Assembly (NCBI GenBank): GCA_937129505.1 | Contig: CAKZNJ010000468.1 | Span: forward strand, 1 to 5,383 | Length of the DNA stretch: 5,383 bases | From: an uncultured Anaerolineae bacterium | Lineage (GTDB): Bacteria > Chloroflexota > Anaerolineae > Anaerolineales > UBA4823 | Reading direction: 5' to 3' | In this document: one piece after another, positions 1 through 5,383 of the stretch | How the letters are laid out: the number at the start of each line of letters is the position of its first letter | Numbering within the stretch: the first letter of the stretch is position 1 | Notes under the pieces: model-generated | Databases searched by the model: none | Told to the model about the DNA's origin: nothing | The model's input: only the letters and a program-made list of their open reading frames with translations | Made by a program: the position numbers and the translations under genes

Positions 1-80
1 GCATACATCAACAACGCCAGTATCGTGAAGTTAAAAACCTGAAAGAGGAAGAAACCTAAATTTATACCTAACTTCTCCAT
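1..80 (-). CDS. atpF: F-type ATP synthase subunit b, N-terminal start only (runs off window)
   Basis: Subunit b is the peripheral stalk that holds F1 against the Fo stator. Only its first 26 codons are present. They read MEKLGINLGFFLFQVFNFTI then LALLMY, the typical opening of bacterial subunit b: a short polar start, the G-I-N motif, then the Q-x-x-N-F part of the single membrane anchor. ATG 80 is preceded by GGAGAG with 6 nt spacing, and the atpE stop lies 22 nt upstream. The long cytoplasmic coiled-coil part and the gene end are outside the window. The position after atpE is the canonical one for atpF and supports the call. Confidence 0.88.
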   Translation of the reverse strand, partial: MEKLGINLGFFLFQVFNFTILALLMY

Positions 81-102
81 TCTTCGCTCTCCAAAGAGAA
101 TC

Positions 103-345
103 TCATGCAGCGAAGATAATAATGAGAGCCACGGCTAATGCGTAAATGGCGATGGCTTCGGCAAATGCCATGCCTAAGATCATGTTGGTTTGGATGATCG
201 GCGCAGCGTCGGGGTTTCGTCCCATTGCTTGAACACCACCAAAGGCCGCTAACCCAACCCCAAATCCTGCTCCGATGGCACTGATCATCGCCAAACCAGC
301 ACCTAATAATTTTAAGCCGCTTACAAATGCTTCTGGATCATTCAT
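103..345 (-). CDS. atpE: F-type ATP synthase subunit c (proteolipid of the rotor ring)
   Basis: This is an 80-residue hairpin of two membrane helices; many copies form the rotating c-ring. Helix 1 carries the glycine-rich packing motif (GAGFGVGLAAFGG, 25-37). The polar loop is GRNPDAA (42-48), which contacts the stalk, and helix 2 holds the ion-carrying E63 in MAFAEAIAIYALAVAL. The residues that make a sodium site in Na+-type rings, a Gln at position 32 and Ser/Thr after the Glu, are L32, A64 and I65 here, so the coupling ion should be H+. ATG 345 is supported by AAGGAG ten nt upstream. The gene sits between atpB and atpF in the canonical order. The N-terminal MNDPEAFVSG is short and shows no cleavable signal peptide. 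Confidence 0.97.
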   Translation of the reverse strand: MNDPEAFVSGLKLLGAGLAMISAIGAGFGVGLAAFGGVQAMGRNPDAAPIIQTNMILGMAFAEAIAIYALAVALIIIFAA

Positions 346-373
346 CGTCGTTTAACTCCTTATCAATATGTGA

Positions 374-1429
374 TCAATGTGCTTCTTCAGCATGATGGCT
401 AACGGTAGCCCCACTGATAAAAATGGTGGCCAACAAATAAAAAACGTAAGCCTGAATAATGCCAAAAAAAACTTCAAAGAAATACAGACCAACAGGTACC
501 AGCACAGCGGTTAACGCCCCGACTATCGAAAGCAAGAGCGTTCCGGCAAAGATGTTCCCGAATAACCGGAAGCCAAAGGATAAGATTTTGGCAAATTCCA
601 AGATCAGTTCCAAAATCCCTACGATAAAGTTAATCACCCCCATTGCTCCACCTTTGATTAATTGCCGAATCGGGATAAATTTTTCAAAATATCCAATCCC
701 CAACGCCCAAACGCCATACACCTGGGTCATTAGTACAGCGATAAACGCCAAGGCGAAAGGAAAATTCAAGTCTGTCGCCGACCCTCGCAGAAAAGGAACA
801 ACCTCGCATGCATGACAGAGTTCGCTTTCCTTCTCTGCACTTACTTCCCCATGGCTTTCACTGTGTTCGCCTTCTTTAGCGATATGTTCACGCTTTTGGC
901 CCTTATCAATGGTGTAGATGCTGAGGTTACCAACCTTGGCAAGCAAAACAGGTGCATATCCATAACCGTGGTGCACTTCTTTGATGCGCCCAATGCTCTC
1001 AAAACCGGGCACAAGTTTTACCAGATTGGCGACAAAAATCAACAAGAAAATCGTTGCCGGTACAGGAAAGATGCGAAAAGCCCATTTTCCAGCTGCACCC
1101 TCGACGGTATTCCACAAAAATTCCACTAAGGCTTCGAACGCATTATAAAAACCGCTAGGCACAAGGCTGCTGCTGCGCATGAATCGTCTTACCACAAAAA
1201 CCGCTATTCCGAGCAAGATGAGATCTGCTAGGATAGTCGCCAACATGGTATTGGTAATCTCAAACCCACCAATCGACAAACCAGTGGGTTCAGCAGGCAA
1301 TACCACGACAGGGCTAATGGGTTTCAGGATAGAAGGACCGAGAAAGGCGGCATAAATTCCTGCAAGAATGCAAAAGTATATAATCCACTTCGACAAGTTG
1401 AATCGCTTCTTTGGTTTTTCTTCGCTCAC
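374..1429 (-). CDS. atpB: F-type ATP synthase subunit a (Fo stator half-channels)
   Basis: Subunit a forms the two proton half-channels against the rotating c-ring. The start is GTG 1429 with AGGAG ten nt upstream, inside atpZ. Of 351 residues, an N-terminal helix is visible at about 15-31, then further membrane helices, and the functional core is intact: R288 in KILSFGFRLFGNIFAG is the essential arginine (E. coli R210), and Q326 in GIIQAYVF matches Q252. E. coli E219 is T297 here, while H245 is E319, so the acidic group sits at the partner position, a swap known from other bacteria. The loop between the second and third canonical helices is long (about 145-212), charged and histidine-rich, and ends in C205-H-A-C208 just before the conserved VPFLRGSATDLNF. 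The protein is longer than E. coli subunit a (271) because of this loop and the N-terminus. It is followed after 28 nt by atpE. Confidence 0.97.
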   Translation of the reverse strand: MSEEKPKKRFNLSKWIIYFCILAGIYAAFLGPSILKPISPVVVLPAEPTGLSIGGFEITNTMLATILADLILLGIAVFVVRRFMRSSSLVPSGFYNAFEALVEFLWNTVEGAAGKWAFRIFPVPATIFLLIFVANLVKLVPGFESIGRIKEVHHGYGYAPVLLAKVGNLSIYTIDKGQKREHIAKEGEHSESHGEVSAEKESELCHACEVVPFLRGSATDLNFPFALAFIAVLMTQVYGVWALGIGYFEKFIPIRQLIKGGAMGVINFIVGILELILEFAKILSFGFRLFGNIFAGTLLLSIVGALTAVLVPVGLYFFEVFFGIIQAYVFYLLATIFISGATVSHHAEEAH

Positions 1430-1431
1430 CT

Positions 1432-1734
1432 TTAAGAATCTCCTCTCGTCTCATCAGGTTCTTCTTTTTTCGAAAACGCTTTTTGCGCTTGTCGCGTCGC
1501 GCGGATGGCAATATAGTAGGTCAAAATCAAAGACAGAGGTGCAGAGCCCAAGACAAGTAAAATCAAAATGATCGGTCGAGTGCCTAAGAGTCGGTCAAGA
1601 TAAAGGCCCAAAAAGACGGCGAGTAAAACACTCAATAACGTTACACAGCCCACTTGCCCAGCTACAGCAACCATTGTTATGCCGCTGGCTTGTTGGAATC
1701 CACTTGGCTTGTGACGCTCCTGATCTTGGGTCAT
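1432..1734 (-). CDS. atpZ: ATP synthase accessory protein, AtpZ/AtpI family
   Basis: This is a small 100-residue membrane protein of the 'ATP synthase gene 1' type, encoded first in many bacterial atp operons. AtpI/AtpZ proteins are known to help c-ring or complex assembly and have been proposed to take part in Mg2+ supply. They are not structural subunits. Two hydrophobic helices are visible at about 23-46 and 54-77, joined by GLYLDRLLGTRP (43-54), whose glycine, aspartate and G-T-x-P are the hallmark of the AtpZ branch. The N-terminus is polar (MTQDQERHKPSG) and the tail is charged (KKEEPDETRGDS). It is followed after 2 nt by atpB, whose ribosome site lies inside its last codons. The length fits AtpZ better than the longer classical AtpI (about 125-130 residues). 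The function beyond assembly help is not settled for the family. Confidence 0.85.
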   Translation of the reverse strand: MTQDQERHKPSGFQQASGITMVAVAGQVGCVTLLSVLLAVFLGLYLDRLLGTRPIILILLVLGSAPLSLILTYYIAIRATRQAQKAFSKKEEPDETRGDS

Positions 1735-1745
1735 GGCTTGCGGAT

Positions 1746-1773
1746 TTTATCACAACCTCCGCTTAGACGTCAA
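1746..1773 (-). promoter_or_regulatory. Second, weaker promoter-like pair upstream of atpZ
   Basis: TTGACG (1768-1773) and GATAAA (1746-1751) lie 16 bp apart on the minus strand, matching consensus at five and four of six bases. Use of this pair would start RNA about 5 nt before the atpZ ATG, giving a nearly leaderless message that lacks the GGAGG at 1756-1760. It adjoins the stronger candidate, sharing one base at its -10, so at most one is likely to matter. Confidence 0.15.
1756..1760 (-). promoter_or_regulatory. Shine-Dalgarno-like GGAGG unusually far from the atpZ start
   Basis: GGAGG on the minus strand ends 21 nt before the ATG at 1734, much further than the 5-10 nt seen for the other genes here. 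Moving the atpZ start upstream in frame is impossible because TGA and TAA follow at once. A GTG at 1753 is in another frame and only 2 nt from GGAGG. No better ribosome site lies closer to the ATG, so either initiation is weak or the true start is a little inside the gene. Confidence 0.35.
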
Positions 1774-1800
1774 TAATAGAATCTTGACCTATTTTGTAAA
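1773..1800 (-). promoter_or_regulatory. Candidate sigma-70-type promoter for the atp operon
   Basis: On the minus strand TTTACA (1795-1800) and TATTAT (1773-1778) each match the -35 and -10 consensus at five of six bases with a 16-bp spacer. Transcription would start near 1766, giving a leader of about 32 nt before the atpZ ATG. It lies in the only real gap between genes in the window, just after nuoN, which is where an atp promoter would be expected. The stretch is AT-rich, so chance matches are likely. Confidence 0.35.
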
Positions 1801-2349
1801 TTACCACAAAGCTCTCGCACCAAGGTTAGCTATATCAAACCATGGGGCAACGACAATTCCCATAACAATCACACCAATACACAATACGGATAGCGCGAGT
1901 AGACTTGCCTGCGGGATTGAAACTCGGACATGTTCGGCCTCAGAGCGGTAAAGGTAAATTACTTTCAAGACGGTGAGATAGTAGTACAGACCGACAATCG
2001 AATTAAGAACGCCAATTACGGCGAGCCCGATCAGTCCTCGGTCAACCGCTGCAGCAAAAACAGCAATCTTAATGACAAACCCACCAAAAGGCGGCATACC
2101 GGCTAGAGAGAGAAATGCTACCAACATCATCATCGCCAGCCAAGGAGAGCGCCGGCTTAAACCGGCGAAGGAAGCGATCTCACTCGACCCGCTTGTCTTT
2201 TCAAAAACGGCAACAGTACCAAAGGCAGTTAAATTTGTCAACAGATAGACAATCAGATAAAAGATGACACTCGTTATACCGAGTTCAGAAACAGCCACAA
2301 AACCGATCAGCGCATAGCCAGCATGAGCGATCGAAGGATATATACCCAA
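1801..2349 (-). CDS. NuoN C-terminal fragment (TM10-14)
   Basis: This frame carries about 180 residues of NuoN from the conserved SIAHAGYALIGF motif to the natural C-terminus. It includes LLTNLTAFGTVAVF, SLAGMPPFGGF, the TM12 lysine K94 (counted from the TTG at 2349; the E. coli K395 position) in FVIKIAVF, and the GLYYYLTVLKVIYLY signature typical of NuoN. The TTG at 2349 is only the first possible start codon in the frame. I see no Shine-Dalgarno sequence that argues for independent translation, and the start falls in the middle of the ancestral protein. A proline (YPSIAH) sits where relatives have serine (YSSIAH), right beside the break. It is best treated as the second half of the interrupted gene. 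Confidence 0.83.
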   Translation of the reverse strand: MGIYPSIAHAGYALIGFVAVSELGITSVIFYLIVYLLTNLTAFGTVAVFEKTSGSSEIASFAGLSRRSPWLAMMMLVAFLSLAGMPPFGGFVIKIAVFAAAVDRGLIGLAVIGVLNSIVGLYYYLTVLKVIYLYRSEAEHVRVSIPQASLLALSVLCIGVIVMGIVVAPWFDIANLGARALW

Positions 2350-3170
2350 TAGGGTTGAATCTCTGCAAAACCAACCCAGAGGACACGCACTAAAACCGCA
2401 AACCCGGCCGCCTTCGATGCTGTGGAGAGAAAACCCGTAATCGGTGTTGGCGCCCCTGTATACACGTCAGGCGCCCAAAAATGTAAGGGGAATGCCGAAA
2501 TTTTGAAAGCAAAACCAACCAGAACGAATGCCAGCACGCCATAGACAAGAAATGGCGAGAGCTGATTTTGCGCTACTCGATTGACCATTTCGTAGAGATT
2601 TGTTGTTCCTGCAAATCCGAACAGGTAGCTAAAACCAAACAGCATGATCGCTGAAGTCATCGCTCCAAAAAGCAAGTACTTAAACCCTGCTTCAGTGGAT
2701 TTATCATCTTCTTTGTAGAAACCTGCCAAAACATAGAGCGGAATCGATGTGGTCTCGATTGCTAGATACAACAGAATCACATCTGCTGCCTTTGCCATCA
2801 AGCACATGCCAAGGGTAGAAACTAACATCAATACATAAAAGTCGCCCCGTTGTCCTAACTTCTCCAAATTACTGCTGAACAGAGCGGTTGCGGCCGCACC
2901 AAAGATAAACAGCATACTAAAAACAAAACCCAAATGATCAAAGCGGATTAAATCACCCCAGACGAACGGATTCCCAGATGGAGGCAACCCTACCAGCAAA
3001 CTAACACCAATCCCTAAAATCAGTCCTATTGAAGTAACCCAACCTAACACCCGATGTTGGTCTTTTGGCAAAATCAAGTCCAGAACTAGAACCAGTGAAG
3101 CTAAGACAAATATCCATAACTCCGGCAAAATTGCCTGGAACATGGTTATATTAAAGTGCGAGCCACTCAC
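2307..3170 (-). CDS. NuoN N-terminal fragment (TM1-8)
   Basis: This open frame holds the first 275 genuine residues of NuoN followed by 12 out-of-frame residues (YILRSLMLAMR after V276) before TGA. Visible family landmarks are the TM5 glutamate E139 in LAIETTSIPLYVL, the STEAGFKYLLFGA segment (158-170), the TM7 lysine K223 in FKISAFPLHFWAPDVY, and the TM8 lysine K253 in STASKAAGF, corresponding to E. coli NuoN E133, K217 and K247. The half-channel that contains these residues is therefore undamaged. It would be made from the nuoM-coupled GTG as a truncated membrane protein, probably unstable. It should be read as part of the broken nuoN and not as a separate gene. Confidence 0.85.
   Translation of the reverse strand: MSGSHFNITMFQAILPELWIFVLASLVLVLDLILPKDQHRVLGWVTSIGLILGIGVSLLVGLPPSGNPFVWGDLIRFDHLGFVFSMLFIFGAAATALFSSNLEKLGQRGDFYVLMLVSTLGMCLMAKAADVILLYLAIETTSIPLYVLAGFYKEDDKSTEAGFKYLLFGAMTSAIMLFGFSYLFGFAGTTNLYEMVNRVAQNQLSPFLVYGVLAFVLVGFAFKISAFPLHFWAPDVYTGAPTPITGFLSTASKAAGFAVLVRVLWVGFAEIQPYWVYILRSLMLAMR
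2335..2350 (-). other. Breakpoint of the nuoN deletion/frameshift
   Basis: Within these few bases the NuoN similarity leaves the frame of codon W275 and restarts in the frame of YPSIAHAGY. The local sequence on the coding strand is a T/A alternation (GGGTATATATCC). No long direct repeat flanks it in the present sequence, but one copy of any repeat used for a slippage deletion would have been lost. The exact junction cannot be fixed to better than about 10 nt by eye. Confidence 0.7.
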
Positions 3171-4643
3171 TTAGGCACCTCCCAAAAGGCGTAAAATTGT
3201 GTCCACCCCACTTTCCACGAGCGGAACCATCCATCCCGGAAACACACCTAAGGCAATCAGGATAAACGATAAGAAAACAAGGGCAATTTTATCTAAAACA
3301 GTCACATCATGCACATGTCCCTCGAATTCAGCAGGCAAATTGCCATAAAAAACGCGTCCCACAACTCGAATGATATACGATGCCGTTACCACAATCGAGA
3401 TGGCGGCAATAATTGCAATCAGTGGATAGCTCTTCCAGACCCCCATGAAAATGGGAAACTCGGCAATAAAACCGGAAAATCCTGGCATGCCCATAGAGAC
3501 CAAACCGCCAATGATAAAGGAAATGGCGACTATAGGCATGACTTTCCGAAATCCCCCCAGCTTTGGGATTTCGCGGGTATGCGCTTGGTCATAAACCATC
3601 CCTACAACAGCAAAGAAAAGCGCCGTCATGACACCGTGCGAGAACATCTGAATGCCCGAACCAATAAAACCTTCCTTAGTGAGAGTAGCAAAGCCCATTA
3701 AGACCAAACCCATGTGAGAAACGGAGGAGAAACCAATCACATATTTAAAATCTGTCTGCACACTGGCAATAAATGCGCCATAAACAACATTGACCAAGGT
3801 CAAGAGAATAATCCATCCCATGTGCGCTTTGGCACCTTCGGGCAACAACATCAAACCAACCCTAAGAGCAGCAAATGCGCCTAACTTCATCAAAACACCT
3901 GCATGGAACATGGAGACCGCTGTTGGCGCAGCGACATGACCATCTGGGCTCCAGTTGTGGAAGGGAAAGATACCCCCCAACACTCCAAAACCAATAAACA
4001 CAAAGGGGAACCACAAGACTTGAAACTCTCGTGAAAAACCAGCTTTTTCTAATTCCAACATATCGAATGTGCCCAAGCCAGCTGTGAAATACATGGCGAG
4101 CGCACCGACCAATGCAATCACCGAACCCACAAATAAGTATAAGGTAAGCTTCATCGCCGCATATTCGCGAGTTTCCTTCCATCCCCAAATAGCAATCAGC
4201 AAGTACATTGGAAAGACCGCGATTTCATAGAAGAAGAACAACACAAACAGATCAAGCGAAACAAATACTCCAAATACCCCTGTTGCCAGAATGAAAAGAA
4301 AGGTAAAAAATTCTCGCGGCCGATCGTCGATTCCCCAAGAAATCAACACCCCGGTAAACATGACCACTCCGGTCAATAATACGAGAGGAGCATTCATCCC
4401 ATCCAAACCCACCTTGTAGGAAATCCCCAGCGCCGGAATCCAACTGACTTGTTCGACGAATTGATACCCGCCCAACTTGATATCATAGGCAAAATATGCC
4501 CAGATAGATAAAACCAAGGCAAACGTTGATGCTGCTAAAGCAGCTACTCGAACCTCAGTTTTCCGATCTTCGGGGATCAGAAAGATGATTAAGGCCGCTA
4601 CAATGGGCGTAAATACGATAAAGGATAATATCGGAAATTGCAT
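3171..4643 (-). CDS. nuoM: NADH-quinone oxidoreductase subunit M, second copy, complete
   Basis: This is a complete 490-residue antiporter-like proton-pumping subunit of complex I, the usual NuoM length (about 480-510), with about 14 hydrophobic helices. It starts at ATG 4643 with GAGG six nt upstream. Conserved parts are VGLDGMNAPLVLLT (78-91), the TM5 glutamate E140 in FFFYEIAVFPMY, WSPDGHVAAPTA (231-242), the TM8 lysine K253 in HAGVLMKLGAF, SSVSHMG (306-312), MFSHG (333-337) and the TM12 glutamate E395 in GFSGFIAEF. These match E. coli E144, K265 and E407. The oddity is TM7: the position of E. coli K234 is L222 (FGVLGGIFPFHNW), and no lysine lies anywhere in that helix. The C-terminal half is only loosely similar to the upstream nuoM, so the two are old paralogues rather than a fresh duplication. 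The stop codon abuts the nuoN start, suggesting translational coupling. The family is certain; whether this copy pumps like classical NuoM is open. Confidence 0.96.
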   Translation of the reverse strand: MQFPILSFIVFTPIVAALIIFLIPEDRKTEVRVAALAASTFALVLSIWAYFAYDIKLGGYQFVEQVSWIPALGISYKVGLDGMNAPLVLLTGVVMFTGVLISWGIDDRPREFFTFLFILATGVFGVFVSLDLFVLFFFYEIAVFPMYLLIAIWGWKETREYAAMKLTLYLFVGSVIALVGALAMYFTAGLGTFDMLELEKAGFSREFQVLWFPFVFIGFGVLGGIFPFHNWSPDGHVAAPTAVSMFHAGVLMKLGAFAALRVGLMLLPEGAKAHMGWIILLTLVNVVYGAFIASVQTDFKYVIGFSSVSHMGLVLMGFATLTKEGFIGSGIQMFSHGVMTALFFAVVGMVYDQAHTREIPKLGGFRKVMPIVAISFIIGGLVSMGMPGFSGFIAEFPIFMGVWKSYPLIAIIAAISIVVTASYIIRVVGRVFYGNLPAEFEGHVHDVTVLDKIALVFLSFILIALGVFPGWMVPLVESGVDTILRLLGGA

Positions 4644-4681
4644 TCTTCACCTCTAGATCATTCGCGGTAGTTCCATATCTG

Positions 4682-5383
4682 TCAAGATAAGAGAGCGATT
4701 ACCGCTCGATTAATAACATCCAGTATCCAAGCTGGCCAAACGCCAATCCACAGCATCAGCACCATTAAAGGCGCAATGACAAATATCTCACGTGGATTAA
4801 TTTCCGTGAGGTGGCCAACCCATTTTTCATTTAAGGGGCCATGTAGAACTTGCTTAATTCCCTTCAGGATATAAGCTCCTGTAAACAACAACCCCAACAT
4901 CGCAAGCGCAGTATAGAGGGTAAAGATTGGCCAGCTTCCTCTAACAACCAAGAATTCAGAAATAAAACCATTTAGACCGGGAAGTCCCAGAGACGCCATT
5001 GAAGTAAAGATTAATATGCCACCATACACGGGAATAAGAGGGAACAGCCCACCATACTCATTGAGATCGCGCGTGTGGGTGCGCTCATAAATAACTCCGA
5101 CCAAAAAGAACATCCCCGCAGCGGACAAACCGTGATTAAACATCTGCAACACCGCACCATTCAGGGCAATTGTTGCATCCTCTCCTCCCATAGCGTAAGC
5201 TGCTGCGGCAATCCCGAGCACCACAAATCCCATGTGATTGACGGAGGAATATGCTACCAAACGCTTGAAATCACTTTGTCCAAACGAAGCAAATGCTCCG
5301 AAGATAATAGCCATCACTGCGAGAAAGGCTAATGCTGGTGCATACTGTTGTGCTTCAACCGGATAAAGGGGTAAGACAAGACG
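4682..5383 (-). CDS. nuoM: NADH-quinone oxidoreductase subunit M, first copy (5' end outside window)
   Basis: This is the C-terminal 233 residues of an antiporter-like membrane subunit of complex I, which moves protons across the cytoplasmic membrane when NADH is oxidised by quinone. The frame stays open to the window edge: the codons above the GTG at 5317 read RLVLPLYPVEAQQYAPALAF without a stop, so that GTG is internal and the true start lies beyond 5383. Family signatures seen are DFKRLVAYSSVNHMGF after TM9, MFNHG in the next helix, the HTRDL loop, and GLPGLNGFISEF with the TM12 glutamate (E143 of the visible part), which corresponds to E. coli NuoM E407. The last residues form the usual final hydrophobic helix. 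The part carrying the TM5 Glu and the TM7/TM8 Lys is not visible. The gene ends 38 nt before a second, clearly diverged nuoM. It could be called nuoM1. The assignment to NuoM rather than NuoL rests on the TM12 Glu, where NuoL has Lys. Confidence 0.93.
   Translation of the reverse strand, partial: RLVLPLYPVEAQQYAPALAFLAVMAIIFGAFASFGQSDFKRLVAYSSVNHMGFVVLGIAAAAYAMGGEDATIALNGAVLQMFNHGLSAAGMFFLVGVIYERTHTRDLNEYGGLFPLIPVYGGILIFTSMASLGLPGLNGFISEFLVVRGSWPIFTLYTALAMLGLLFTGAYILKGIKQVLHGPLNEKWVGHLTEINPREIFVIAPLMVLMLWIGVWPAWILDVINRAVIALLS

Larger units (their letters stand above)
1801..3170 (-). pseudogene. nuoN: NADH-quinone oxidoreductase subunit N, interrupted by an internal deletion and frameshift
   Basis: NuoN is the antiporter-like pump subunit of complex I next to NuoK and is normally one protein of about 480-500 residues. 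Here the homology runs in one frame from GTG 3170 to W275 (2348-2346), then resumes in another frame at the YPSIAHAGY motif (from 2340). Aligned by eye to E. coli NuoN, about 27-30 residues are missing between the TM8 lysine region and this motif, covering TM9 and the stretch before Y-S-S. The missing length must be 3n+1 nt, near 80-90 nt. The GTG start directly follows the nuoM stop (TAAGTG), and GGGAGG lies 7 nt upstream, inside the last nuoM codons. All other hallmarks of NuoN are intact and neither half has further stops, so the lesion is recent or is a sequencing/assembly error. If it is real, this locus cannot make a normal NuoN. Confidence 0.88.

Noticed and set aside
459..1129. Plus-strand open frames of 118 and 105 codons opposite atpB
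   Set aside because: They lie wholly antisense to a well-supported atpB, show no family motifs, and have compositions expected of a shadow of a membrane-protein gene.
1735..1800. Rho-independent terminator after nuoN
   Set aside because: I found no GC-rich inverted repeat followed by a T run on the minus strand in this spacer.
2307..2349. Programmed frameshift joining the two nuoN halves
   Set aside because: A frameshift alone would not restore the roughly 27-30 missing residues, and no heptamer slip site with a following hairpin is evident.
3309..3701. Plus-strand open frame of 130 codons opposite nuoM
   Set aside because: It is antisense to a fully conserved NuoM region and its polar, repetitive composition is the complement of hydrophobic codons. 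No known domain is recognisable.
3862..4443. Minus-strand overlapping frames inside nuoM
   Set aside because: They run in other frames across conserved NuoM helices, have no ribosome site or homology, and are shadows.
4682..5317. Taking GTG 5317 as the true start of the upstream nuoM
   Set aside because: The frame continues upstream to the window edge without a stop and the extra residues fit NuoM, so the gene is simply cut by the edge.

Overview
The window is a chromosomal energy-metabolism segment, and every gene reads on the minus strand. Going in the direction of transcription (from high to low coordinates), it holds the 3' part of one nuoM-type gene (4682-5383), a complete second nuoM (3171-4643), a nuoN split by a frame break (1801-3170), a 66-bp spacer (1735-1800), then atpZ/atpI (1432-1734), atpB (374-1429), atpE (103-345) and the first 26 codons of atpF (1-80). 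No RNA gene, mobile element, CRISPR array or long repeat was seen. The plus-strand reading frames are shadows of these genes.

The organism is probably a member of the Chloroflexota, perhaps of the Anaerolineae type. This is an inference from the wording of the proteins (the N-terminus of subunit b, the long a subunit with its extended loop, the style of the NuoM/NuoN motifs), from the paired nuoM genes and from the moderate GC content. No search could be run. A related phylum with a similar complex I is not excluded.

The upstream half encodes antiporter-like membrane subunits of respiratory complex I (NADH:quinone oxidoreductase), which pump protons. The downstream half encodes the membrane Fo sector of the F-type ATP synthase, which uses that proton gradient, in the classical order atpZ/I-B-E-F. 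The c subunit has the proton-type ion site, so the two halves form one proton circuit. Junctions are tight: nuoM/nuoN abut and atpZ/atpB are 2 nt apart. Only the nuoN-atpZ spacer is open, and it carries promoter-like sequence but no obvious terminator.

Three points deserve attention. First, nuoN has lost about 27-30 codons in a frame-breaking deletion (or misassembly) near 2335-2350. Second, the complete NuoM lacks the TM7 lysine that is essential in E. coli NuoM, while the TM5 Glu, TM8 Lys and TM12 Glu are kept. Third, two divergent nuoM genes stand in tandem, as expected of a '2M' complex I with an extra pump module. Otherwise these are ordinary core genes, and I see no undescribed system here.
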